Positions 47,080 to 58,534 of a stretch of 64,000 bases of DNA are shown here, piece after piece. The stretch is from NCBI RefSeq assembly GCF_036884655.1, contig NC_088356.1:17817001-17881000 (forward strand), in the 5' to 3' direction. A program made the translations under genes and the position numbers. The stretch comes from Musa acuminata AAA Group. Its lineage: Eukaryota; Streptophyta; Magnoliopsida; Zingiberales; Musaceae. The first letter of the stretch is position 1, and every line of letters begins with the position of its first letter. The notes below the pieces were generated by a model that saw only the letters and a program-made list of their open reading frames with translations, did no database searches and was not told the origin of the DNA.

Positions 47080-47517
47080 TGTTAGGACTCTAGCTTGGAG
47101 AGTCCTAATTGAGAGGGACATTCATGTAAAACTGTTAGGACTCTAGCTAGGAGAGTCCTAATTGAGAGGGACATTCTGTTAGGACTCTAGCTAGGAGAGT
47201 CCTAATTGAGAGGGGCATTCATATAGGAGGTTTTTTCTTAGAGAAGAATTAGGAGTTGTAAGGGAATAGGAGTCTTGAGTAGGAGTCCTATTAGGAGTTG
47301 GTTAGAAGTAAGAGTCTTAAGTAGGAGTCCTATTAGGAGTTAGGGTTTAGAAGCCCTATAAATAGCCATGTATTCATTCTCTTTTCTTAAGCAATAGATG
47401 AATCTTTTCTGCAGCCTTTGAGCAGCAACTTGGAGGGAGGAACCCCTATAGAGTTCCAAGGAGGCCGATCCCCTAAAGAGATCAACCCCAAGTTTAGAAT
47501 CTGCAAGGGTTCTAACA
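47080..47517 (+). repeat. 5' LTR of the gypsy element
   Basis: TGTTAGGACTC to TTCTAACA. The first 140 bases hold three copies (from 47080, 47133 and 47177) of a unit starting with the LTR terminus, each with a 9-bp inverted repeat TAGGACTCT/AGAGTCCTA. TATAAATA at 47357-47364. Confidence 0.92.
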
Positions 47518-47519
47518 CC

Positions 47520-47531
47520 TGGTATCAGAGC
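47520..47531 (+). other. Primer binding site of the gypsy element
   Basis: TGGTATCAGAGC two bases after the LTR: initiator-Met tRNA type, as common in plant chromoviruses. Confidence 0.88.
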
Positions 47532-48850
47532 AGTATTCTTGGCGTCTCGCTGCCCGTCCACAGCCATCCATCAACCCTCCACAACCGCCCAAAGCAATTC
47601 CCACAATTGCTTAAGAGATCGTTGCCAAATTCCGCCGTCATCTCCACCACCACGGATCATCCTCTGATCTCCCCGTGAATTGCAACAGGTTCTGGTTTTC
47701 TACCTTACTGCTGCTGTAATTTAGTTATCCTTATTTGAAAATCCCAAAAAAAATTATTCCTATATTGCTGCATAAACTTTTCATCATAAAGTTTTCATCT
47801 CTACGACGAAAGATACATTGCATAATTCCAACCGTATAACACCGTCTGTTTGATCTTGCAACTGTTATTTTTCTATCCAAATCTCTACGAAATTTTTATG
47901 ACATCTTTGACATTTCCTAACAGCAGATTTCCTTTGGTTTTGTCAAAAAATTCTCAATATAAGCCATTGATATTTTACGTCTAATCTGCTATACTTGAAA
48001 ATCTGCACTGTAAAATTTCAACCGCATAGCACTATTTGTTTGATCTTGATACTATGTTGTTTCTATCCAAATCTCTACAAAATTTTTATGATAGCTTTGA
48101 CACTTCCTAACAGTGGATTTCTCTTTAGTTTCATAAAAAAATTCTCAATATAAACTACTGATCTTTTACGTCCAATCTGCTATACTTAAAAATCTGTGCT
48201 GCAGAAAATTTCAGCCGCATATTGTTGCCTTAACCCATCTATTTGCAATCTTTTTTGAATGAAATTTCTTATACACTTCATAGATCATCTTAGCTTCCAT
48301 CTAAGATTGATCTATTAAGAAATTCATCTCTAAAAATGATTTTGTGTTGCTGCAAATTTTCATCGTAACCCGCTGAAATTTCTCGACGAGAATTCTGCAA
48401 TCGCAACTTGCACCAATTTCCTTGCTGTGGTACTGCCAAAATTTTCTTGATTAAATTAGATAACCTTGCTGTCATATAAACTGTGATTTTGCTATCAATT
48501 CCCTCCTCAATTCTCTCAAGTTTTTGGTGGAAATTATGTCGAGAAACTGTTGTTTCTTCAACGACAATTCTACTCTTACAAGACAGCACATACTTGCTGC
48601 AACTTCCACTTATTTCTATCAAACCTTTGCTACCATCTACCACAGATCCAAAACTTTCATCTACAGCCCTAAAACTTTACCAAACCACACCCTCAAACTG
48701 TACCCAAAATAGCCACAAAACAAGCCTAAACCGTAGCCTACAATTACCGATCTACCAACCCTTTCGACCATCAACTCTCGCAACCAATACAAGATTTTAA
48801 CTCGACAACAAAAGAGAGATCTTAACATCACATATTTGGCGGCATATACT
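47532..48850 (+). other. Untranslated leader of the gypsy element with an internal duplication
   Basis: C/T-rich non-coding leader. A segment near 47875-48020 is repeated at about 48055-48200 (spacing about 180), with shared phrases 'ccaaatctctac.aaatttttatga' and 'ccaatctgctatactt'. Short frames are not credible genes. Confidence 0.65.
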
Positions 48851-50326
48851 ATGGCATCTGAGGAGGTAATCAATGCTAAATTCGAAGCCTTCGAGGCGCG
48901 AATGGAGGATAAGATTCGGACGCTCTTTACCGAACTCAGATTGGGCTGACCACTAAGCCCGAAGAAATCACATCAAGGAGAGAGCTTTGCCTAATCGCAC
49001 CAAGCCCAAAGATATGACTTCCAAGAGAGGGGAAGCTCTATGACCAACCCCAACTATCCATGCATGAGAGTGGATTTCCCTAGATGGGAAGAAGGAGACC
49101 CGATTGGTTGGATCTCGCGTGCGGAGCGATATTTTCAGTACCACAAAACCGCGGATGCATCTATGGTGAAAATTATAGCTATACATCTTGAAGGGGATGC
49201 TATACAGTGGTTTGACTAGTTTGAACATATTTATGGAGTCCTTTCATGGCAACAATTCAAAGAAGGACTGCTGATCCGCTTCAGACCAACCGATTACGAG
49301 AATATTGATGGACAACTAGCAAAGATCCGACAAACTTCCACCATTCAGGAGTACCAAACTAGGTTTGAAAGGTTATCTAATCAAACTAATGATTGGTCTC
49401 AAAAACAGCTATTAAGGACCTTCATTGAGGGCTTGAAGCCGGAGATCCGAGGAGAAGTTAAAGCGCGACAACCGTATACGCTTATGGCAGCCATCTCTTT
49501 CGCACGACATCAAGAGGAGCAATTGAACCATGAAGCTCGGAGGACTAGGGTCGCTCCTCAACCAGTAATATTGAAGCCCTTAGCCCCCCCTACTATTGAC
49601 CAAGTCCCTACACCAAAGAGGTTAACAAGAGAAGAGCTTCGGGAGCGATATGCGAAGGGGTTATGTTGGCATTGTGACGAGCCGTGGAGCCGTGAGCATC
49701 GCTGTAGTAAAGGAGGACTTCTTATGATTGAACCAATAGAAGAAGAGGTCATTGAACATTCAGAAGAGAGTCTTGAACATGAAGAAAAAGATGCAGAAGA
49801 AGAGCCACAATCGATCGAAGTTACGGTACATACACTAGCTGGCTACTCAAACCCGCAAACGATGAAAGTTGGAGGCCTTCTCAAACAACAACCGATCACT
49901 ATTCTCATCGACACGGGCAGCACTAATAACTTCCTAAACAGTAAGGTTGCTGTCCATATGAACTTACCTATTGAGAATTGCAGCAGGTTTGTCGTTAAGG
50001 TCGCCAACGGACGGATTTTGAAGTGTGATCATAGGTGCCCGCAGGTGAAACTGTTGCTGCAGGACCAAGAGATAATTGCAGATTTCTTCCTCCTCCCTCT
50101 TGATGATCATGAGGCCATACTCAAAATTAAATGGTTGATGACATTAGGTGATATTTCTTGGAATTTTATGCAACTATTTATAAAATTTTACAGTAAGGAG
50201 AAACAAGTGATACTGCATGGGAAACGTGAGGGCGACGTAACGATGATTTGCACACAACAAATGGAGAAGGTTTTGCATAAAGCATGCAGGGGCTTTTTGG
50301 TACAACTTGAGCAGCAAATTAAATGA
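48851..50326 (+). pseudogene. gag: Gypsy gag and protease, three in-frame stops
   Basis: One frame runs from ATG 48851 (ASEEVINAKFEAFEARMED) to 50326, broken by TGA at 48947, TAG at 49217 and TGA at 50324. It contains the Retrotrans_gag region (FPRWEEGDPIGWISRAERYF, QFKEGLLIRF, IQEYQTRFERLS, FIEGLKPEIRGEV), a zinc knuckle of the chromovirus kind (LCWHCDEPWSREHRC near 49663) and the retropepsin active site LIDTGSTNNF near 49905. The first gag stretch is so degraded that the longest open part starts only at 49433. Gag and pol share a frame, typical of plant chromoviruses. The third stop separates protease from RT. Confidence 0.9.
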
Positions 50327-51669
50327 GAGCCAATAGAATTTGAAGATCCAAACCTATTTCCTTTGCTTGCTGAATTTTCAGATATATTTGACGAGCCGCA
50401 CAACCTACCTCTTACTCGTCGGCATGATCATTGTATAATGATTTTTTCAGTCAAATCTCTAGCAAATACTCAGCCATATCGGTATCCACATCTCCAGAAT
50501 GATGAAATAGAAAGGATTTTAAAAGAGATGCTTGAAACAGGAGTTATTCGGCCAAGTTGCAACCTCTACTTTTCACCGGTGCTACTTGTACACAAGAAGG
50601 ACGGAACATGGCGAATATGCGTTGATTACCGAGCTCTCAATGGCATAACCATCAAGAACAAATACCTTATTCCAATAGCAAATGAATTGCTAGATGAAAG
50701 GGAGCACAAATCTTCACAAAGCTGGACCTTCGATCCGGGTATTATCAAATATGAGTGTATGAAGAAGTCATACCGAAAACCGCCTTTCGAACACACAACG
50801 GCCACTACGAATTTTTACTTTCTTCAACAAAAGGTGAAATATCTTGGGCATATCATATCAGAGGAAGGTGTGATGGTGGACCCCTTAAAAATTGAAGCAA
50901 TGCAAAACTGGCCTACCCCGAGGAACATAAAATTGCTACATGGCTTTTTGGGTTTAACAGGCTACTACCGTAAGTTCGTGAAAAACTATGGAAAGATCAG
51001 TGCACCACTTACTTCCTTACTGGAAAAAGATATCTTCCAATGGTCGGATAGAGCCTCCACTACCTTCGACATTCTTAAGGCAGCCATAACGACGACACCG
51101 GTGCTAACGCTACTAGATTTCAACCGACCCTTCATCATTAAGGCCGATGCATCTGGAGACAGAATGGGAGACGTTCTCATGCAAGATGGTCGACCACTCA
51201 TATACATTAGCAAGACATTGTCTCTCCCCTATCAAAACATGTTAACATATGATAAGGAGATGCTCGCCATTGTGCACGCAGCAACGAGGTGGAGATCGTA
51301 CTTGATCAGGCGATACTTTCAAATCAAGACCGACCATAAAAGCCTAAAATATCTCTTGGAGAAGAAGATATCTTCCCCCGAGCAGAAAAAATGGGTAACA
51401 AAACTTCTTGTATTTGATTATGAAATAACTTACAAAAGGTGGAAAGAGAATGTTGTTGCAGATGTGCTTTCGCAGCTACCTGAGCAAGCTGAATTTTCGG
51501 TCGTTTTACTTCCAACCAACGACTTCCTTGAGGATATTAAGATGGAATGGCAGGAAGATTTGGAGACCAGTAAGATATAAAAAAAATTAGAGGAAGCACC
51601 AAGCTCCGTGGCTCATTACAATCGGGACTCAAAAGAATTATGCTATAAGGGACGCATTATGCTTGTGAT
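50327..51669 (+). pseudogene. pol: Gypsy RT/RNase H lacking the RT active-site block
   Basis: Same frame as gag. RT motifs YRYPHLQNDEIERILKEML, SPVLLVHKKDGTWRICVDYR and ALNGITIKNKYLIPI precede a disturbed stretch (50700-50815) in which the catalytic TKLDLRSGY segment exists only in another frame. The block that should follow, with FGLTNAP and the YxDD catalytic pair, is absent: the text jumps to FYFLQQKVKYLGHIISEEGV. The RT connection, GLTGYYRKFVKNYGKI, then RNase H (IIKADASGDRMG, YDKEMLAIVHA, FQIKTDHKSLKYLL) is open to a stop at 51578-51580; the start of integrase (CYKGRIMLV) follows until element E cuts in at 51670. RT cannot be catalytic. Confidence 0.9.
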
Positions 51670-53426
51670 TGTTAGGATCAAGAGCACTAAGAGGGGGGGG
51701 TGAATTAGTGCAGCGGACATCTTTCGACGATAAAAAAACGTTCGAACGATAAAAATGATTTCGGTGTGAAAGCCGATTCTAAGATTACTTTATCTTAAGA
51801 TCAAGCGAGATGATGTTAAAGTCAATCTATGAAGGTAGTTTGCAGTTATGATGAAAACCAGAATATAAGCGCAAACTGAAATACGACGTTCGTACGAAGA
51901 AACTGATTTACGTCTAAATGCTGATTCGTAAATCACTTGATTAGGCGAGATGCAGCTTAAGCAAGGATATAAAGGCAGTTTGCAGCTAAGATAGAAATCA
52001 AATCGTAAACGCAAACTAAAATATGATGATCGTACGAAAAAACAGATTTACGTCTAAACGCTGATTTGGAAAGTGCAAAGCTTGAAACCCGATCGTATAT
52101 GCGCAGAAAGCAGTAAGCTTTAGAGGAGGTTTGCAGTAAAGATAATATGCTCAAAGTAAATACAAACCGAGATTTAGAGTGGTTCGGTCAATCTTGACCT
52201 ACTCCACTTTTGGCTTCCTCCACCGACGAGGTCACCGACGTCAACTAGAGGCCTTCCTTCAATAGGCGAAGGCCAACCACCCTTTTACAGTTTCACTCCT
52301 TTTGACGGGCTTAGGAGACAACCCTTACAGAATTTTCTCTCCTCTCTTTACAGCTCAGAACTTGGAAGAAAAGAGGGAGAAGACCATTTTGGCCTTTACA
52401 ATAATTTTGAGCTCTAAAAATCATAGAACAAGATCAAGATTTCGGTGTGTATTCTATGCTCTTTCAGTGCTGAATGTGTGGGGTATTTATAGGCCCCAAC
52501 CCAATTCAAATTTGGAGCTCAAAACTGTCAATTCCCAGAATTTTGGGATCAGGCGGTTGCACCTCCTGACTGGAGCGGTTGCACCGCCTGGCAGAGCTCG
52601 AAGACTGAGCCTCTGGGCGGTGCCACCTCCTGTCAAGGGTGGTTGCACCTCCTGCCAGAGCTCGAAGACCGAGCTCAGGCGGTGCAACCTCCTGACTGAG
52701 GCGGTTGCACCGCTCAGCCAGTGCTCGGAGACCGAGCCCAAGCGGTGCCACCCGCTTTCAGGGGAGGTTGCACCGCCCAGTCTCGCTCGGAGACTGAGCC
52801 CAGGCGGTGCCACCGCCTGGCTGGAGCGATTGCACCTCCCAGTCTCGCTCGGAGACTAAGCCCAAGCAGTGCAACCTCTTGCCTTGGGCGGTTCAACCGC
52901 CTGGCAAAAATCAGGGTCCGAATGGGTTGATTCATTTGGCCCAATTTGGGTTTTTCAGGGGCCCAATTGCCCCAAGATTAAGTTAAATAGGATCACCTCC
53001 CATTTCAACTTAATCATTGTGCTAACTACGATATTCCCTAAGACATTTACTGCAACTTGCTCCGGTGCGTCAATCGCTTCTTCCGGCGAGCTTCCGGCGA
53101 ACTTCCGTCGATCATCCGATGAACCCTCGGTGATGCTCCTGTGGACTTCCGGCAAACTCCTGGACTTGCGACGATCCACTTGGCGAGTTCCGACGAGCTT
53201 CTTTGGCAAGCTCATGGACTTCTCCGATTTGTTCCCGCAGAACCTCTGACGACTGTCCGAACTTCCGTCGAACTCTCGAACTCCCAACATGATCATTGTC
53301 TTGACTCCGACGCAACTCCTGCTGCATGTCTTTCTTTCATCGTAGTTAATCCTGCACACTTATCTGAACATATAGATTAGATAACAAATGACAATTGACT
53401 TCATCATCAAAATCCGAGATTCAACA
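51670..53426 (-). repeat. 3' LTR of element E (minus orientation)
   Basis: TGTTAGGATCAAGAGCAC to GAGATTCAACA, 1757 bases, directly followed by the complement of a polypurine tract. TATAAATA complement 52484-52491; palindromes 52550-52920. The long frames through the palindromes, on either strand, are repeat by-products. Confidence 0.9.
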
Positions 53427-54959
53427 ATCTCCCCCTTTTTGATGATGACAATCAATTGATAATGGAGTTAATCTTAACTCCCCCTGTCTATATGCCATAC
53501 TTGAGATAAGTCATTTTAGAATTCAAAACCTTTGAATTCAAGAGACATATTGATAAGTTAAAATCATTTAAACTTATCAATACTCCCATCATTATTCCCA
53601 TCATGATGTATGATGTCAAGGCTTGACATTCATTTTCAAATTTTACATTACATGTTTGAATGATGGTAATAGTAGCAATTCATCATATTGTAAGATATCA
53701 ACATGTAAAACTGCGAAGTAAGATTTTGATATCATTACATGATGCACACATTTCAAATGTTTTAGCAATTATTGCATTTTATCACATGGTAAGATATCAA
53801 TACGTAAAATTACGATGCAAGTTTTTTTGTTTGATATCTTGACATGATACTAACAAGGCATAATGCAAATTATAGCAATCATACTCATATATTTCTTGGT
53901 GATGCAAGCATGTCATTAATACTCATATATTTCTCCCCCTTTGTCATTAACAAAAAGCATGGTAATTATGATACCAGGAGAACAATATAAGCAAATTTTG
54001 AGCATAAGTGTGATAGTCGTTCATGCCTTTACTAGGTTCAAGTTATTTTCCAATAGTAAGTGATAGGAAATCAATTGTACAAGCATGATATGTAGATCAC
54101 TTTGAATACTTCTTCCTTTTTATTTGTTATAATCTTTTTGCATGAAGGAGGAAGGCCATTTGTGATACTAGCTATTTGTGAGTTTACTCTGAGTGAAGTT
54201 AAAAATCGATGAGAGATTAAATCATGCTTCAGGTATCAAGATATGTGTGAGAAACAACTCTTTGCAAGTAAAAACACAATCATCCATATTTCAAGATGGA
54301 ATTCATAAGCAGGAATCATTTCATCAAATCCATTTCAGAAAAATATTTTTCATATATAAGTGTATGAGAAAATCTAATTTTTAGGATACCAATTGTTAAG
54401 CGAATTCGAAAATGAAATTAACACTTTCATGCATTCGGACAAGACTATGCTACAGATTTTCAAATACAATCATGAAGACAAAACATGCTTATTGTTATGG
54501 AAATTTTTGTATTCAGCACATAATTTCCAACATGTTATTTTGGCATGTAATGGCAATCAAGTGATTTGATCATTCAATAAAGTCCGAAAAACAATTTTAA
54601 CTAGTTTATGTATTCGGACACATCAACATTCCTAATTCTCTTCTTATGAAATCAAATTGTTCTTCACTTTGAGGTTTTGTAAAAATATCAGCTAGTTGAT
54701 GTTTAATATAACATGACGCATCAACTGCATTGGTATATCATTTTCACAAATCATATTTATCATGGAAATCAAGACACAAGGTTTTCAAAAACATTTAGTT
54801 TCGATGTAAAATCCGACAGTGAGTAACGAGATTAAATAATGAGTGATGTTTGTAACTTTGCTCACAAATAAATACATCAGGTAACCAGATCAAGGATCAA
54901 GGCACAAGGCATTGTGATCATAGTGAGTAACATAAAGAGTTTACAATACACATACAAGC
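53427..54959 (-). other. Spacer of element E with polypurine tracts
   Basis: Non-coding. Terminal polypurine tract at 53427-53440 and internal tracts (complements of AAAGGGGGAGAAA near 53935 and GGGGGAGTT near 53478). A roughly 110-base unit with 'acatggtaagatatcaa' and 'caagttttt.gatatc' words is repeated near 53660-53740 and 53770-53850. Confidence 0.6.
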
Positions 54960-56069
54960 TCATTCAGGAAGTGAAAAATTAAAATGCCTAAATAAAGAGT
55001 CAAATTGTCGATGAATTTGCTGCAGCTCAGATAGGATTTGATCTTGTCGATGTTCAAGCCGTTCTTGTCTTTGTTCAAATCGGTCCATCCGAATCCCAAT
55101 ATCTTCGACAGATGATGTATGAGCTAGCTCAAATGAATGTGTTTCCTCAAAGGGACAGATCGGAGGAGATTGAGTACCCCTAAAGACTGGTGTTTTCGGT
55201 TCTAGTTCAGGTTGAGGGGGATCGGTTCTTCTAGGCATTCTAACCCAGTTACCGTTTCTATAAACACATCTTAATCGGTGAAGTAGATTTTTATTTATTA
55301 TGCTAAACATATCTACTTTTATTACTTCTTCTTCCGGTGGTATTAGAATATCGTAGGCTTTCAGTATTCTAGTGATTATACCACCATATGTAAGCATCAT
55401 GTCTTTCTTAGATAGTTCTAACATGTTTTGCTGGATAAGATAACCAAGACAGATGTCATGTCCTTTCATGATCAAATACATAGTTCCTAATTCTAATTGG
55501 CTTACTTCATCATGATGGTATTGTTTAGGGAGAATGATGCTAGTTAGGATATGATGAAGTACCTTAGTGTTTAGTGGCAATAGATGTTCACAACTTTTAG
55601 GAACAAATGTTAAGTTGGGATTGGCGAAGATAGTTCCTAAGGCTTCAACATATGTTGTCCCAACAGTTTCATCATCCCATGATCCTCTAAAGTAAAGTCC
55701 TCTACTTTTTATGGGAATGCCTATCATGTCGCAAATGAATTTTTCCGTAATGGAGATGTGTTGTCCTAAGAGATAGGTAGACATTCTTTCTTCTTCATCT
55801 ACTTATATGTTGTTGTAAAACAATCTAACAAGTCTTGGATAGATGGGTTCATTAATTTGTAAAATATGGAGTAGATCTAAGTTTGCAAACCATTGGATTG
55901 TCTCTAAGTCTCTTAGTTCATTTAAATCAACATGTTTTCCTTTATTGACACTCCTAAGTTCGAAAGAGGAAAACTTTTCAGCATGATATTTTGAATCGAA
56001 AAGGGTAAGATCAAAATCTTTCACTAATCTCCTCTTCCCTTTGTCCCTTGAGGATCTTCTAGACCCCAT
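54960..56069 (-). pseudogene. Envelope-like / plant transposon-protein ORF of element E, one in-frame stop
   Basis: Minus strand from ATG 56069 (GSRRSSRDKGKRRLVKD) to a stop at 54960, about 369 codons in one frame, broken only by TAA at 55803-55805. Conserved parts: LETIQWFANLDLLHIL, PIYPRLVRLFYNN, then LGQHISITEKFICDMIGIPI, GTTYVEALGTIFANPNL, LELGTMYLIMKGHDICLGYL, QNMLELSKKDMMLTYGG, a Pro/Glu-rich hinge, and a C-terminal coiled coil (RFEQRQERLEHRQDQIL). It is the same family as 28138-29235. These ORFs of Sireviruses are called envelope-like from position; the sequence has a basic N-terminus and coiled coil but no obvious signal peptide or hydrophobic anchor. Its preservation is better than that of any other coding part of element E except gag. 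Confidence 0.83.
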
Positions 56070-56276
56070 AACTACTGTTGTTTAGGAGGATAGTAATGAG
56101 CAAGAGTAAATGAATCAAAAACAGAATTTAAGGGCTTCTTAGAAAATACCTTAGTGAGATCTTCAAGAGGGGGAAAGATTGTTGATCTTTTGCTTCGAAA
56201 TGAGGAGTATTTGGGATGCTATGAGGGGAGAAATGGAGGTGGAGAAGCTTTGGAAGAGTAAAGAGGGGAAGGGAGT

Positions 56277-56430
56277 GAGTTGGGGTCGGTTCCACCGCCG
56301 GCCCTAGCTCGGGTTAAAAAGGGGCAGAGTTGCGGGCGGTTGCACCTCTGGCTGGGGCGGTGCAACCGCTTGCAACACGTGACAGCCGGAGGTGCTACCT
56401 CCAGCTGGGACGGTGCCACCGCCTGCATGT
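56277..56430 (-). promoter_or_regulatory. Internal palindrome cluster and TATA-like box before the envelope-like ORF (element E)
   Basis: In minus orientation, GGCGGTGGCACCG/GGAGGTAGCACCTCC/GCGGTTGCACCGCC-type palindromes precede CCTTTTTAACCC (weakened TATA position, near 56318) and a C/T-rich leader to the ATG at 56069. The layout matches 27769-27910 in element A. Promoter activity is inferred. Confidence 0.45.
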
Positions 56431-56815
56431 GATCTGATTTGAAAGTTTTTGACTTGAGAAGAATTTTCATTCAGAGCAATCAACTTTACTTACGTAATTA
56501 CGTAAGAATTTTCATTGTAAGATAAGAAATTTTGCATGATCAAGATAGATCTTGTGACGTGCATACATGTTTGTGATGGATTGTTCAGATTGGTAAGCCT
56601 TGCAAGTTCATGACAAGCTTAGTAAGTTCATGATATAGTTGGAATTGAAAGTAACGAACGGATGAAATCAATGAGTTTGAAAATCTACAGGATATATAAA
56701 GTGAGGATCATGGGTTTCCAATTCTGAGAGATCAAATAGGATTACATCTATATCACATTTGTAATTTTAACTTTCTAATCCTCTTCTGTTATTTAGGCTA
56801 GAGAGCATCGCGAGT
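56431..56815 (-). other. Short junction region replacing pol in element E, with an 18-bp palindrome
   Basis: No reading frame. A perfect palindrome CTTACGTAATTACGTAAG at 56489-56506 lies between two direct copies of AAGAATTTTCATT (56459-56471 and 56504-56516). In a complete Sirevirus about 4 kb of protease, integrase, RT and RNase H would occupy this place. Confidence 0.55.
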
Positions 56816-58484
56816 TCTTTTTGGATCTCGTGTCATGAATATCGAGAATCCAAAGAGCAGGATATTATTTCTTACTCCCAGCTTAAGATGTTTTATGTCT
56901 TTACAAGAAAGGATGATCTTTAGGTACCTATTTGCTTTTGGGTGCCTCAAAAATAGATTTACATTGTTTATCATGTTGCATAGAATTTATCATGGTTCCT
57001 TTAGGAAACCAAATTAATTTGTTCGGACTAATTTTCTTGAATGGACAATAATACGTTTTGTGTCCAAGTTTGCAACAAAAGTTGCATTTGCTTTGGTGTC
57101 GAACATGTAAGATGGGGCCTTTTATGAAGGTGGTTGGATTTTGGTGAGGACTTCTCACAAATCCGATTCCACTTCTTTTGGGAACGTGACCCTTGTTTGC
57201 AAGGATCATGTTCAATGACTTGCTACCAACCTCGAATTTCTTCAAGGTGTCCTTAAGTAGCAAGTTTTCCTTTTGGAGAGTTTCTAGATCATGGCACTTT
57301 ATGCATGAACTTAAACTATCATGATATTCAGTTTTTAACTTATCGAAATTACAAGTAAGACTACCATGCTCCTTTTTTAGCAATTTATATTTTCTACTAA
57401 TAATCTTGCATTCATCAAATAAGTCATGGAAGGCATTTAATAATTCATCAAATGATAAATCTGCATCTATTAAATTCGTTACCTCCTCTCCGATGGCCAT
57501 TAAGGCGTAATGAGCAATTTGCTCGGTGTTGGACTCCTCTTCTTCGGACGCGCTCGAGTCATCCCATGTTGTTTTGAGCGCCTTCTTCTTTGATGTTCTC
57601 TTCTTGACTTGGGGATAATCACTCTTGTAGTGTCCCGGCTTCTTGCACTCATAGCAAATAACTTGGTCCTTCTTGTGTTCAAATTTATTTTTTGTTTCAT
57701 TCTTAAACTTGTTTCTTTTAATGAATTTTTTAAATTTTCTTGTTAGAAGTGCCAAGTCATCGTCACAGTCCTCATCACTTGAGTTTTCTCTCAAGTGGTC
57801 TTCTGAAATTTTAAGTGTCATATCCTTCTTGTTCTTTAGAAGGATGTCTTCTTGCTCTTCATGAGCTTTGCAAGTCATCTCATAGGTCATTAATGACCCG
57901 ATTAGTTCTTCAAGAGGGAAGTTGTTTAGATCTTTCGCCTCTTGAATAACAGTGACTTTAGGATCCCAACTCTTAGGAAGGGATCTTAGAATCTTATTTA
58001 CGAGCTCAAAATCCGAAAAACTTTTTCCGAGTCCTTTTAGACCGTTGACGACATCCATGAAACGGGTAAATATGTCACCAATAGTCTCACTCAGTTTCAT
58101 CCGGAAAAGTTCGAAAGAATGTAACAAAAGATTGATTTTTGACTCTTTCACTCTACTTGTGCCTTCGTGAGTCACTTCGAGTGTGTGCCAAATATCAAAT
58201 GCGGTTTCACAAACCGAAACACGGTTGAACTCATTTTTATCAAGCGCACAAAATAAGGCATTCATAGCCTTTGCATTAAGAGCGAAAGCCTTCTTCTCCA
58301 ATTCATTCCAATCGATCATTGGAAGAGAAGACTTCGAAAATCCATTTTTGACAAGATTCCAAAGTTCAAAATCCATAGAAATAAGAAAGATCCTCATTCG
58401 GGTCTTCCAATAGGTGTAGTCCGTCCCATTGAACATGGGTGGACGTGTAATAGAGTGGCCCTCTAGGTTTCCGGCGTATGCCAT
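56816..58484 (-). pseudogene. gag: Gag of element E, 518 open codons, with protease stub
   Basis: The longest single open frame in the window: ATG 58484 to a stop at 56928. In order: AYAGNLEGHSITRPPMFNG, YWKTRMRIFLI, NALFCALDKNEFNR, THEGTSRVKESK, LRSLPKSWDPKVTVIQEAK, an acidic SSDEDCDDD, a Lys-rich stretch, the knuckle CYECKKPGHYKSDY (last Cys changed to Tyr), SASEEEES, a coiled-coil-like region, and the second knuckle CNFCCKLGHKTYYC. Start choice: first ATG after the primer site, aligning with the other copies. Past the stop, broken frames reach VPKDHPFL and a damaged protease site (WILD, then MTRDP with the GCS part missing); the match ends near 56816. Gag could in principle be made, with a weakened first knuckle. 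Confidence 0.92.
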
Positions 58485-58520
58485 CTCTCTTGGGTTTTAA
58501 TCCATTTGAGAGTTAACCCC

Positions 58521-58532
58521 GCTCTGATACCA
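58521..58532 (-). other. Primer binding site of element E
   Basis: The complement of TGGTATCAGAGC, two bases from the LTR at 58535. Confidence 0.9.
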
Positions 58533-58534
58533 AT

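Noticed and set aside
48851..51580. Endogenous plant pararetrovirus (badnavirus-like) sequence, considered because of the RT and the suspected banana-family host
   Set aside because: LTRs, five-base target duplication, gag/knuckle style and chromodomain tail fit a Ty3/gypsy chromovirus; no movement protein or viral coat motifs are seen.
52302..52859. Open frames of 100-185 codons through the LTR palindromes (also 59253-59723, 10432-10683, 26698-26949)
   Set aside because: They exist on both strands because the GC-rich palindromes lack stops; the products are repetitive and the region is U3/R of an LTR.
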